Source: Candidatus Doudnabacteria bacterium (GTDB taxonomy: Bacteria > Patescibacteriota > Doudnabacteria > UBA920 > O2-02-FULL-48-8). Taken from it: DNA of 47,914 nt. The stretch is from positions 1 through 47,914 of the forward strand of contig JAHFJG010000009.1 of NCBI GenBank assembly GCA_023246005.1, given 5' to 3'. Each line of letters starts with the position of its first letter. Positions within the stretch are counted from its first letter, which is position 1. The position numbers and the translations under genes are program-made. This document shows, in pieces, positions 6,614-13,881 of this stretch. The notes beneath the pieces are model-generated. The model had not been told where the DNA came from. It saw nothing but the letters and a program-made list of their open reading frames with translations, and made no database searches.

Positions 6614-8740
6614 TTATTCGGCCATAGCCTCGGCCTTCTCTAGCTTAATCGACAAAATCTTTGAAATGCCTTCATCAGACATGGTCACGCCATAAAGCGT
6701 GTGAGCCTGACGCATGGTTTCCCGATTGTGAGTAATGGTGATAAATTGGGTTTGATGAACCAGAGTTCCCAAAATTTTTGCGAACCGGACGGAGTTGGCT
6801 TCATCTAATGCGGCATCAACTTCATCCAAAACCACGAAGGGCGACGGATATGCGGCTAGCATCGAACAAAGTAAGGCGATAGCGGTTAAAGCGCGTTCGC
6901 CTCCGGAGAGCGCTGCGATAGATGCTAACTTTTTGCCAGGTGGAGTGGCTTTAATTTCAATCCCAACAATTTCCGGCCCAGTCTTTTTGTTTCTTAGGCC
7001 ATCAATAGTCGGCATCTCCTTATCAGTCTCATCCGCGTCTGAATCCGCATCCGCTTGTGATTTCATAAGCGTCATCACAGAACGGCCGCCATTAAACAAA
7101 ATCCGAAAATATTCGACAAACTTGGAAGAAATCTTTTCAAATGCTTGGTCAAATTGTTTTTTTATAATCTGATCAAGTTCATCGATCACTGATTTAAGAT
7201 CAGCAACTGCGGAAGTTAAATCTTTTGATTGAGTGGTCAAATAATCGAACCGCTCTGCCGTTTCTTTATATTCATTCAAGGTCGATTCGTCTACTCCACC
7301 GGCAAGTTCTAGTTGATGTTTTAGTTTGGAAATTCGGTTCACCAAATCGGATGAAAATTGCACTTTCTTGTACTGACTAAGCTCATCAAACCTGCCCTTC
7401 AAAGCTTCTTTACTTTCCCGGATCAAATTTTCCAACCTAGTATCCAGTTTGGCCTTTTCAATCAAAATTAAGTTTAATTCATCCTTGATTGTGATCAATT
7501 CCAAATTTTTAGCCCGAAATTTCTTTTCTTCATCCGTCAAAAAACTCTTTTTCTGTTTTTCTTCTGCTAGCAGCTTGTTTCTAACGCTTTTCTGTTCCTC
7601 CATGTCCTTTATAATCTGTTCCAGCTCCAAAGTTAAAGCAAGTTTCTGCTTTGACAATTCATCATTTTTTGATTGCCCAAATTGAAAAACCAGATCTTTT
7701 AAGCGTTTTTTTACTTCCTCAATGTTATCTGACTGCAAGGCTGCTAGAATCTTTTCAAATTCATGTTGAAATTTTGAAAAATCTCTCACTACAGGGGATT
7801 CGACTCGAAGCTTACCTTTGATTTCCGCCAAACGCTCTGCTAACATCAATCTTTTTTCTTCTAAATCTTTAAGATGCTTGTCTAATTGATCCAAAAAATT
7901 ATCAGCGCTGCCTGATTGCTGTTCTTCTTTCTCCAAAGTTTTTTCAAAACTTAAAATCTCCTTTTCTAATTTGGCAATAATGCCAACCTTGATTCCTAGC
8001 CGGTCAGTCACAGCTTTCAAATCAGTTTCCAATACAAAAAATTGGCTACCATAAAATTCCAATTGCAACAAAGCAAGCTCCGCAGCCACAGCCTCGCGCT
8101 CCTCCATACGCTTGGCTTGCCGCTTAAGCGACCTTAATCTTGGTTCAATTTCAGCCGCCAACTCTGACACTCGAGCTAAATTTTCTTCCGTCTGCTCAAG
8201 CCTTCTTAGAGTTTTTTCTCTTTTTATATAATAAGGCTTAACACCCGAGGCTTCTTCAATTAAATTTTTTATCTCCGCCGGTCCTGCCATAATCATTTGA
8301 TCAATAGTTCCTTGACTGATAACCGCATAATTAGTCGCGCCAAATCCAGAGCGCATAAGTGCATCTGTGATATCAAGCAGTCTTGAATGCTGATTATTAA
8401 TCAAATATTCTGACTCGCCGTTGCGGAATAATCGGCGACGAAATTCGACCTCTGAATATTCAAGCGGGATTTTGTGGTCGCGATTGTCAAAAGTCAAAGA
8501 TACCTCTGCCAAGGACAGTTTGGATTTTTTATCTGAACCGGCGAAAATAACATCCTCGGATTTTTTTCCGCGCAACAGCTTGAGCGACTGCTCGCCCATG
8601 ACCCAACGGATAGCATCAGCAACATTTGATTTGCCACTGCCATTGGGCCCGACCACAGCCGTCATGCCAGGATCAAAATTCAAAACAGTTTTATGCGCAA
8701 ATGATTTGAAGCCATGTAGTTCGAGGCGTTTTAAATACAT
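6614..8740 (-). CDS. smc: Short SMC chromosome-partition ATPase, hinge apparently absent
   Basis: Structural maintenance of chromosomes ATPase. Only 708 aa, against about 1150-1200 for bacterial SMC. Both head halves are complete: Walker A GPNGSGKSN (near residue 32), the Q-loop, the C-motif LSGGERALTAIALL and Walker B FVVLDEVDAALDE. The coiled arms (about 165-320 and 350-540) are short, and the middle (about 315-370, LRVESPVVRDFSKF...) shows none of the Gly-rich hinge sequence expected. An acidic insertion (QADADSDADETDKE) lies in the C-terminal head. The frame is continuous, so this is not a frameshift. The gene is adjacent to rnc, a common placement. Confidence 0.9.
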   Translation of the reverse strand: MYLKRLELHGFKSFAHKTVLNFDPGMTAVVGPNGSGKSNVADAIRWVMGEQSLKLLRGKKSEDVIFAGSDKKSKLSLAEVSLTFDNRDHKIPLEYSEVEFRRRLFRNGESEYLINNQHSRLLDITDALMRSGFGATNYAVISQGTIDQMIMAGPAEIKNLIEEASGVKPYYIKREKTLRRLEQTEENLARVSELAAEIEPRLRSLKRQAKRMEEREAVAAELALLQLEFYGSQFFVLETDLKAVTDRLGIKVGIIAKLEKEILSFEKTLEKEEQQSGSADNFLDQLDKHLKDLEEKRLMLAERLAEIKGKLRVESPVVRDFSKFQHEFEKILAALQSDNIEEVKKRLKDLVFQFGQSKNDELSKQKLALTLELEQIIKDMEEQKSVRNKLLAEEKQKKSFLTDEEKKFRAKNLELITIKDELNLILIEKAKLDTRLENLIRESKEALKGRFDELSQYKKVQFSSDLVNRISKLKHQLELAGGVDESTLNEYKETAERFDYLTTQSKDLTSAVADLKSVIDELDQIIKKQFDQAFEKISSKFVEYFRILFNGGRSVMTLMKSQADADSDADETDKEMPTIDGLRNKKTGPEIVGIEIKATPPGKKLASIAALSGGERALTAIALLCSMLAAYPSPFVVLDEVDAALDEANSVRFAKILGTLVHQTQFITITHNRETMRQAHTLYGVTMSDEGISKILSIKLEKAEAMAE

Positions 8741-8755
8741 GTAAAAAATTTTATT

Positions 8756-9439
8756 TCAAAAATCAGAAACTTTCAGCCCATTTTCAGCAGCAGAAATTTC
8801 TGCTTCCTGCTTGGAGGGCCCGGTTCCCTTGGCAATTTGTTTGTCATTGATAAACACGGCAACTTCGAAATTTTTATTATGATCCGGGCCCCATTCAGCT
8901 AAAACTTTATAGTGCGGTGTGACTCCCAATTTTTCTTGAGCTAGTTCTTGAAACTTGCTTTTTGGGTCCAAAGTTTTGCCGTTTGTCACAATGCTTTCTA
9001 AATGATTGATCACAAATTCGTAAATAAAAGTCTTGACAACATCAAATCCTCGATCCAAATAAATTGCGCCAATCAGCGCCTCGAACGCATTAGCCAAAAT
9101 GACTTGGCGGGCTCGACCCATATCTTTCGACTCGCCGCGGGAAAGCAAAATGTATTTATCCAACTCCATGCTACTGGCAATTTCTGACAGCATTTTATAA
9201 TTGACCAAAGCCGAGCGTAAATTAGTTAACTCTCCCTCTGGATTTGGAAAATTGCGGTACAAATATTCGGTCGTAATCAATTCCAAAACCGCATCCCCCA
9301 GAAACTCCAGTCGTTCATTATGCGGCATGGGCCAACGACGATTTTCATTTAAATAAGATCGATGCGTTAAGGCGCTTTGCAAAAAATTACGATCTGTAAA
9401 TTGTACTTTAATTTTAATCTCAAGCTTGTCTAAATCCAT
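8756..9439 (-). CDS. rnc: Ribonuclease III
   Basis: Double-strand RNA endonuclease, 227 aa, full length. The RNase III signature HNERLEFLGDAVLELI carries catalytic acidic residues, and a second acidic site occurs in ANAFEALIGAIYLDRG. A C-terminal dsRNA-binding domain (about 155-225) ends with GTGPSKQEAEISAAENGL. It is the first gene of rnc-smc-dedA, downstream of tRNA-Val on the same strand. Confidence 0.96.
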   Translation of the reverse strand: MDLDKLEIKIKVQFTDRNFLQSALTHRSYLNENRRWPMPHNERLEFLGDAVLELITTEYLYRNFPNPEGELTNLRSALVNYKMLSEIASSMELDKYILLSRGESKDMGRARQVILANAFEALIGAIYLDRGFDVVKTFIYEFVINHLESIVTNGKTLDPKSKFQELAQEKLGVTPHYKVLAEWGPDHNKNFEVAVFINDKQIAKGTGPSKQEAEISAAENGLKVSDF

Positions 9440-9512
9440 ATGTTAGTAAAAAGGCAAAAATCAAAAGTAAAAACCTTTATTTTTTACGTTTAACTTTTAA
9501 CTTTGGTTAATT
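9440..9512. repeat. R5 heptamer-like repeat upstream of rnc
   Basis: Units such as AAAAACC, TTTACGT and TTTAACT repeat with about 7-bp period between rnc and tRNA-Val. This is a non-coding example of the family. Confidence 0.4.
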
Positions 9513-9514
9513 AT

Positions 9515-9589
9515 TGGTGGACGGTAGTGGGTTCGAACCACTGACCCTCTCTACGTCAAAGAGATGCTCTACCACTGAGCTAACCGTCC
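9515..9589 (-). tRNA. tRNA-Val(GAC)
   Basis: Cloverleaf with acceptor GGACGGT/ACCGTCC, D arm GCTC-AGTGGTA-GAGC, anticodon stem TCTCT/AGAGA with loop TTGACGT (anticodon GAC), and T arm GTGG-TTCGAAC-CCAC. CCA is encoded at 9515-9517. Confidence 0.95.
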
Positions 9590-9604
9590 GCTACTAAATA
9601 AAAT

Positions 9605-10534
9605 TTATGAAACAATTTCCGGAGCTGGTAAAACTTCCTCTTGTTCAAATATTTGAGGTTTAATTAGTTGTAAAAAAGCCAAAATCCAAGCGGTTTGTTG
9701 AAACACTGCAACCACGGCTTGGGTAACAAAAAAAACAATTGAACCAAATACGATACTAAAAATTGTCAAACCCAAACCGACTGTCGAACCTCCCCTATGA
9801 TAAGCTAAATATGCTAAAAGTACAAATGGACTGACAGCTAATCCAGCCAAAAGTAAACTTAAAATAACAGACAAAATCATCAAACATAATAAGAGAAAAC
9901 TAAACACCAATAAAGTTGGCCAAGACTGGCTGATCAGTTCAAAACTGCGTTTAATCGCTTCGCCGATTTTAAAATCATACATAGTCACAAACATGGGAGA
10001 CAAAAAATTGATGAGGGTTGTAACAATCGATACTGGAATGAAAATTATCAAACCTAGAATGGATAAAATGATAGCTCGAATAAAAAATTTAAGGGAAAAC
10101 AGATAAAAAATTGGACTGACAATCAGGAAGGCCAAGACTAACAACAGTATCTGCATTAGCACCGTCACACCAAGCAGTCTTAGATTAAATAATCCACCGA
10201 CTCGTAGTGCCTTTATGAAAGAAGTTTCTTGCTTTTCCAAAATAGCTTTGACTGCGATAATATTTGCCGCCCTGGCTCGGAAAAAAAGTAATATTAATTG
10301 AAAAACCAAAAATAATATTAACAATAAAATGAAATTTCCTAAAAAGGGATGATTTTTGAAAATAATTAAATCAGTAGGCACTGGCAAAGACGACGAACTC
10401 TGTTGATTTTGAGAAACGTAACTGAAATTTAACAAATTACCCCAAACTAAAAACAGGCCGAAGATCCACAAGAACTTGTTGTTCTTGACTATCTCGTAAG
10501 CCTGCTTAAAAATTTTGCGATACTCCAGCTGCAT
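9605..10534 (-). CDS. Multi-pass membrane protein, unknown function
   Basis: 309 aa with about six hydrophobic segments (near 25-40, 60-80, 120-145, 150-180, 205-240, 255-290). It starts MQLEYRKIFKQAYEIVKNNKFLWIFGLF, a layout seen in uncharacterised membrane proteins of Patescibacteria that resemble the YciC/DUF-type permease-like folds. No catalytic motif. It begins 1 bp after ftsH, so it is almost certainly cotranscribed with it, which may hint at a membrane quality-control link (inference). Confidence 0.8.
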   Translation of the reverse strand: MQLEYRKIFKQAYEIVKNNKFLWIFGLFLVWGNLLNFSYVSQNQQSSSSLPVPTDLIIFKNHPFLGNFILLLILFLVFQLILLFFRARAANIIAVKAILEKQETSFIKALRVGGLFNLRLLGVTVLMQILLLVLAFLIVSPIFYLFSLKFFIRAIILSILGLIIFIPVSIVTTLINFLSPMFVTMYDFKIGEAIKRSFELISQSWPTLLVFSFLLLCLMILSVILSLLLAGLAVSPFVLLAYLAYHRGGSTVGLGLTIFSIVFGSIVFFVTQAVVAVFQQTAWILAFLQLIKPQIFEQEEVLPAPEIVS

Positions 10535-10535
10535 T

Positions 10536-12419
10536 CTACACAGGAACTGATGCCAGTTGTCCGCTTGTGGTATTTTTAATTAATTTATCTTTTGGAATAA
10601 TGTCAGCAACCAAATTTTCGAATTCATCACGCTCCAAAGTTTCTTTTTCTACCAATTGGTTGGCGATTAAGGTCAGATGCTTGCGATATTTTTTGATAAC
10701 ATCCGAAGCTGTGCGGAAAGCCCGCTCTATGAACCCAGCGACTTCTTCGTCAATTTTTGCGGCAACTTTCTCGGAGTAATTTTTTTGTTCGGAAATCTCG
10801 CGGCCTAAAAAAATCATTTCATGACTCTCGCCAAAAGTCATAGGCCCCAAACTTTCTGACATGCCATAAGCCGTGACTAATTTGCGCGCCAAATTCGTCG
10901 CGACTTTTAAATCATTGGAAGCGCCTGTAGTTAATTCATTAAAAACTAACTTTTCCGTGGCATAACCACCCAAAGATACTGCCAAATCCGCCAAAAATTC
11001 TGATTTGGAATGTAAATTCTTATCTTCACTTGGCAACTTCATGGTAAAACCAGCGGCGCGGCCGCGGGAAACAATCGAAACTTTGTGCACCGGGTCAGCG
11101 TGCGGCAAGACAGTGGCAATTAGCGCATGCCCGGCTTCGTGCCAAGCTGCAATTTCTTTTTCTTTTTTCGAAAGTAAGTGGCTTTTCCGTTCAGGGCCTA
11201 ACATAACTTTTTCAATAGCAGAAATCAATTCAGTTTGACCCACTTCTTTCATATTTTTGCGCGCAGCCAAAATCGCGCCTTCATTCATAAGATTGGACAA
11301 ATCAGCTCCAGAAAATCCTGGCGTTCTTTCAGCAATGCTTCGCAAATTGACGCTCTTGGCCAGAGGCTTGCCTTTGGCATGGACTTGTAAAATTGCTTCC
11401 CGATCATTGATATCAGGCAGATCCAAAATCACCTGCCGGTCAAACCTGCCTGGTCGAAGCAGGGCCGGATCGAGTACATCTGGACGGTTAGTCGCGGCAA
11501 TGACAATGACATTGGTTTCATTTTCAAATCCATCCATCTCAACCAAAATTTGATTCAAGGTTTGCTCTCGTTCGTCATGCGATCCACCTAAACCCGCGCC
11601 TCGTTGTCGGCCAACGGCATCAATTTCATCTATAAACACGATGCACGGTGAGTTGCGCTTAGCTTTCTTAAATAAATCCCTGACGCGCGAAGCGCCCACA
11701 CCCACAAACATTTCTACGAACTCTGAACCCGAAATATGGAAAAAAGGAACATTAGCCTCCCCTGCCACTGCCCGGGCGACTAAAGTTTTGCCAACTCCTG
11801 GAGGACCAAGCAACAAAACACCCTTAGGAATTCTGGCGCCTAAAGAAAAGAATTTTTGCGGGAAGCGTAAAAATTCCACGATTTCTTTGAGTTCTTCTTT
11901 GGCTTCTTTCGCGCCGGCCACATCAACAAATGTCGCGCGCTTACGGCGATCTGATTGTTCCAAAACTTTTGCTCCTGATTGGCCAAATGACATAGCGCGA
12001 TTGTTTGAGCCTTGAACTTGGCGCATCAAAAACCAGATGAATGCTGCAATCAAAAGAAAAGGAATTAAAAACGGCAGTACAGTTGAGATAAGAAAAGATG
12101 AAGACGATGAAGCGTCGGAAACCTCAATTTTCAAATCTTTCTGTTTGCCAGAATCTACTCCAGCATCCTTCAGAGTTGTAAAAATAGACACCCCGTTCTC
12201 TTTTTCAGAAATTTGCTGGCTGCCATCTTTCAAATACACAGTCAGTTTGTCAATATTAACCACAATCCGATCAATCTTGCCGGCATTAGCTTCTCCTGCG
12301 ATTTGAGAAATCGAAACTGTATTTGCTGGACTGGTGTTATTGTTAAATAAAGTAAACGCGCCAGCAATCACGAGAAAGATGGCGAGAATGATTAATAAGT
12401 TCCGGATAAAATTCGACAT
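10536..12419 (-). CDS. ftsH: ATP-dependent zinc metalloprotease FtsH
   Basis: Membrane-bound AAA+ protease that degrades misfolded and regulatory membrane proteins; 627 aa, standard length. Two N-terminal membrane segments (about 7-25 and 107-130) bracket an extracytoplasmic domain. The AAA domain has GPPGVGKT (Walker A), [12 protein letters not shown] (Walker B) and [18 protein letters not shown] (arginine finger region). The protease domain has the zinc motif HEAGH. Its ATG lies directly behind an R2 repeat end (GGTGTGGGGGTAA then ATG), whose GGGGGT run may serve as a weak ribosome site. Confidence 0.97.
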   Translation of the reverse strand: MSNFIRNLLIILAIFLVIAGAFTLFNNNTSPANTVSISQIAGEANAGKIDRIVVNIDKLTVYLKDGSQQISEKENGVSIFTTLKDAGVDSGKQKDLKIEVSDASSSSSFLISTVLPFLIPFLLIAAFIWFLMRQVQGSNNRAMSFGQSGAKVLEQSDRRKRATFVDVAGAKEAKEELKEIVEFLRFPQKFFSLGARIPKGVLLLGPPGVGKTLVARAVAGEANVPFFHISGSEFVEMFVGVGASRVRDLFKKAKRNSPCIVFIDEIDAVGRQRGAGLGGSHDEREQTLNQILVEMDGFENETNVIVIAATNRPDVLDPALLRPGRFDRQVILDLPDINDREAILQVHAKGKPLAKSVNLRSIAERTPGFSGADLSNLMNEGAILAARKNMKEVGQTELISAIEKVMLGPERKSHLLSKKEKEIAAWHEAGHALIATVLPHADPVHKVSIVSRGRAAGFTMKLPSEDKNLHSKSEFLADLAVSLGGYATEKLVFNELTTGASNDLKVATNLARKLVTAYGMSESLGPMTFGESHEMIFLGREISEQKNYSEKVAAKIDEEVAGFIERAFRTASDVIKKYRKHLTLIANQLVEKETLERDEFENLVADIIPKDKLIKNTTSGQLASVPV

Positions 12420-12421
12420 TT

Positions 12422-12728
12422 ACCCCCACACCAAACGAATTTAAAAGTCGATTGACTTCTTAATTCGTATTAATAGTTGTCTCCTGGCCCTTGCCCCAAG
12501 CTTGAGATTATGTTCTCTATGACGCGCATCTTGTTCTGAAGCGTAAGCTTCATAATAAACAAGTGTTAACGGTCTTCTATTTCTAGAAGATGGCACAAGT
12601 CCTGAATTATGTTTTTTATATCGTTCTATTAAATTCTTTGTAGATCCAATATATAACAGCTGATCCTTCAAACTTTTTAAGATATAAACGAAAAACATAA
12701 TTCAAAACTCGTTATGGTGTGAGGGTGT
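12422..12728. mobile_element. R2 element carrying a GIY-YIG gene, abutting the ftsH start
   Basis: About 307 bp bounded by ACCCCCACACCAAACGA (12422-12438) and the near-inverse TCGTTATGGTGTGAGGGTGT (12709-12728). A GIY-YIG ORF fills almost the whole interior. No clear target duplication is visible. The element touches the ftsH start codon region. Confidence 0.6.
12441..12698 (-). CDS. Small GIY-YIG endonuclease-like protein (in R2 element)
   Basis: 85 aa, a stand-alone GIY-YIG domain of the YhbQ/UvrC-N type. VYILKSLKD...LLYIGSTKNLIERYKKHN gives the paired Tyr (VYI...YIG), the catalytic Arg in ERYKKH, and an E-containing helix (YYEAYASEQDARHRE). Such proteins are structure- or site-specific nucleases in some contexts; most are uncharacterised. 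The start ATG and stop codon lie just inside the two R2 inverted ends, so the gene belongs to the element. Confidence 0.85.
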   Translation of the reverse strand: MFFVYILKSLKDQLLYIGSTKNLIERYKKHNSGLVPSSRNRRPLTLVYYEAYASEQDARHREHNLKLGARARRQLLIRIKKSIDF

Positions 12729-12767
12729 AGCTTACAAATTTTACCTAATTTTGGAATAAAAGTCAAT

Positions 12768-12854
12768 TGGTGCCGACGGTCGGATTCGAACCGACATGCT
12801 CTTGCGAGTGCTGGGTCCTAAACCCAGTGCGTCTGCCAGTTTCGCCACGTCGGC
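12768..12854 (-). tRNA. tRNA-Leu(UAG)
   Basis: 87-nt class II tRNA: acceptor GCCGACG/CGTCGGC, anticodon stem CTGGG/CCCAG with loop TTTAGGA (anticodon UAG), a long variable arm, T arm GTCGG-TTCGAAT-CCGAC, and CCA encoded at 12768-12770. Confidence 0.95.
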
Positions 12855-12860
12855 ATTAAC

Positions 12861-13100
12861 TTATTTTAGCTTTTTTAAGAATTCTTTACCAGTTCCCGAT
12901 TTCAAATATTTCTCTCTTTGTCTGGCAGAAACTCGATCTGAAAACTCTTCTGTATATATTAATTTAAAAGGCCTATATGCACGCGTTGTTCTTTCTTTAC
13001 CTAGATTATGCTGGACAATCCTCTTTTCAACATTAAATGCTAAACCTACGTAAATATAATTTCTTATCAAACTACTGATCGCATAGACTGAACATTTCAT
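12861..13100 (-). CDS. Small GIY-YIG endonuclease-like protein next to tRNA-Leu
   Basis: 79 aa GIY-YIG domain: MKCSVYAISSLIRNYIYVG (paired Tyr motif, here VYA/YVG), ...EKRIVQHN with the catalytic-type Arg, and RVSARQREKYLKSGTGKEFL at the end. It is clearly divergent from the other two copies in the window. It starts 14 bp downstream of a degenerate tRNA-Leu 5' half (13114-13174) and ends 6 bp before the intact tRNA-Leu, all on the minus strand. This fits insertion at a tRNA gene. Confidence 0.82.
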   Translation of the reverse strand: MKCSVYAISSLIRNYIYVGLAFNVEKRIVQHNLGKERTTRAYRPFKLIYTEEFSDRVSARQREKYLKSGTGKEFLKKLK

Positions 13101-13113
13101 AAGTTAATATCTT

Positions 13114-13174
13114 AGGTCCTAAACCTTGCATGCCTGCCTGCCGGCAGGCAGGTCTGCTGTTTCATCACCCCGGC
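13114..13174 (-). pseudogene. tRNA-Leu 5'-half remnant, interrupted by a palindrome
   Basis: On the minus strand GCCGGGGTGATGAAACAGCA starts a tRNA-Leu 5' half that runs through the D arm to the anticodon loop GGTTTAGGACC. It aligns with the 5' half of the intact tRNA-Leu at 12768-12854, including the UAG anticodon. The T arm and 3' acceptor are missing; a GIY-YIG gene takes their place. A 20-bp palindrome (13133-13152) interrupts the D-loop region. Confidence 0.7.
13133..13152. repeat. R4 palindrome inside the tRNA-Leu remnant
   Basis: CCTGCCTGCCGGCAGGCAGG is a perfect 20-bp palindrome. Removing it with a few flanking bases restores alignment to tRNA-Leu, so it was inserted after the duplication or after decay began. 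Confidence 0.8.
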
Positions 13175-13181
13175 ATAATAT

Positions 13182-13213
13182 ATTAACGAATTGCGGATTG
13201 CGAATTACGGATT
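13182..13213. repeat. R5 heptamer repeat, left flank of the four-helix-bundle gene
   Basis: ATTGCGG/ATTGCGA/ATTACGG units; the reverse complement of the right flank (13591-13626) is the same type, so the gene sits between inverted copies. Confidence 0.65.
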
Positions 13214-13590
13214 TATTTTTTGCCTTTTCTAAAATTGTCCAAATAGACCATAAAGCCACCGATCTGATTGCCTAATTCTTCAAGTTTCTTATTTGCGTCC
13301 TCAAATTCGTCTTCAGTAATATAACCAACAACTAATGCTATACGTAACTGATTACGAACTTCCCCTACAGAACCCTTCGACATCCTAAGAAACCGTATAA
13401 ATTCGTTATTATTATTCTTCTCGAAACCTTCAACTATACAAGAGCTAACTCCAATCATTGCACCTCTAATCTGATCCCTGAGTTTAAAATCCTTACTGAA
13501 TTTTAGATTATTGGATAAATCGTAAACTAACTTTGTCAGCTTCAACGATTCTTGCCAAATTGGCAGTTCTTCGAATCTTTTATATTTCAT
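13213..13590 (-). CDS. Four-helix-bundle protein (S23 / 23S rRNA intervening-sequence family)
   Basis: 125 aa with the family pattern: F(E)ELPIWQESLKLTKLVYDLS in helix 1, LRDQIRGAMIGVSSCIVEGFEK in helix 2, EFIRFLRMSKGSVGEVRNQL in helix 3 and a Tyr-containing helix 4. The family includes rRNA intervening-sequence proteins and the Avd accessory protein of diversity-generating retroelements. No reverse transcriptase or variable repeat is present here, so a stand-alone role is likely. It is flanked by inverted heptamer repeats, suggesting movement as a unit (inference). Confidence 0.88.
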   Translation of the reverse strand: MKYKRFEELPIWQESLKLTKLVYDLSNNLKFSKDFKLRDQIRGAMIGVSSCIVEGFEKNNNNEFIRFLRMSKGSVGEVRNQLRIALVVGYITEDEFEDANKKLEELGNQIGGFMVYLDNFRKGKK

Positions 13591-13626
13591 AATCCGTTAA
13601 TTCGTTAATCCGTAAATCCGCCAATT
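13591..13626. repeat. R5 heptamer/octamer repeat, right flank of the four-helix-bundle gene
   Basis: AATCCGTT/AATTCGTT/AATCCGTA/AATCCGCC units; inverted relative to 13182-13213. Confidence 0.65.
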
Positions 13627-13686
13627 ATCTGTGAGAAGTATATCAAAAGCCCTTAACATTGACAAAATTGACATTGACAAAATCTG

Positions 13687-13715
13687 TTGACAAAATCAAG
13701 CATTTTTGCTATACT
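13687..13715 (+). promoter_or_regulatory. Consensus sigma-70 promoter of the GC-rich operon
   Basis: TTGACA (13687-13692), 17-bp spacer, TATACT (13710-13715): nearly perfect. Further copies of the TTGACA motif lie just upstream (around 13660-13680). Confidence 0.88.
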
Positions 13716-13721
13716 TGGCCG

Positions 13722-13881
13722 TCATCATCATGATGATTTCGGCCTGCCCGCCGAAGACGAAAGTCAAAGGCGGGTTGCGGTCCGAAGCTCCTTAAAAACC
13801 GAATAATTCAAACTAAAATAACGGTCATCGAAAGGTGACCAAACAGTCAACAACTTAGCCGCCAACAGCGGGAGGTGTCAC
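13722..13881 (+). promoter_or_regulatory. Long structured 5' leader of the GC-rich operon
   Basis: About 160 nt between the predicted start site and the first ATG. It holds the palindrome ATCATCATGATGAT, a CCCGCC...GGCGGG stem (13746-13773) and GGTCA-TCGAAAGG-TGACC (near 13824-13841). A GGGAGGT ribosome site lies at 13870-13876. A long structured leader before a cold-shock-domain gene recalls cspA-type leaders, but no cold-box consensus is evident. Confidence 0.5.

Noticed and set aside
12768-13174. Group I intron in tRNA-Leu
   Set aside because: The downstream tRNA-Leu is complete, and no intron core elements are visible; a duplication or insertion explains the order better.
13213-13590. 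Avd protein of a diversity-generating retroelement
   Set aside because: No reverse transcriptase, template or variable repeat in the window.
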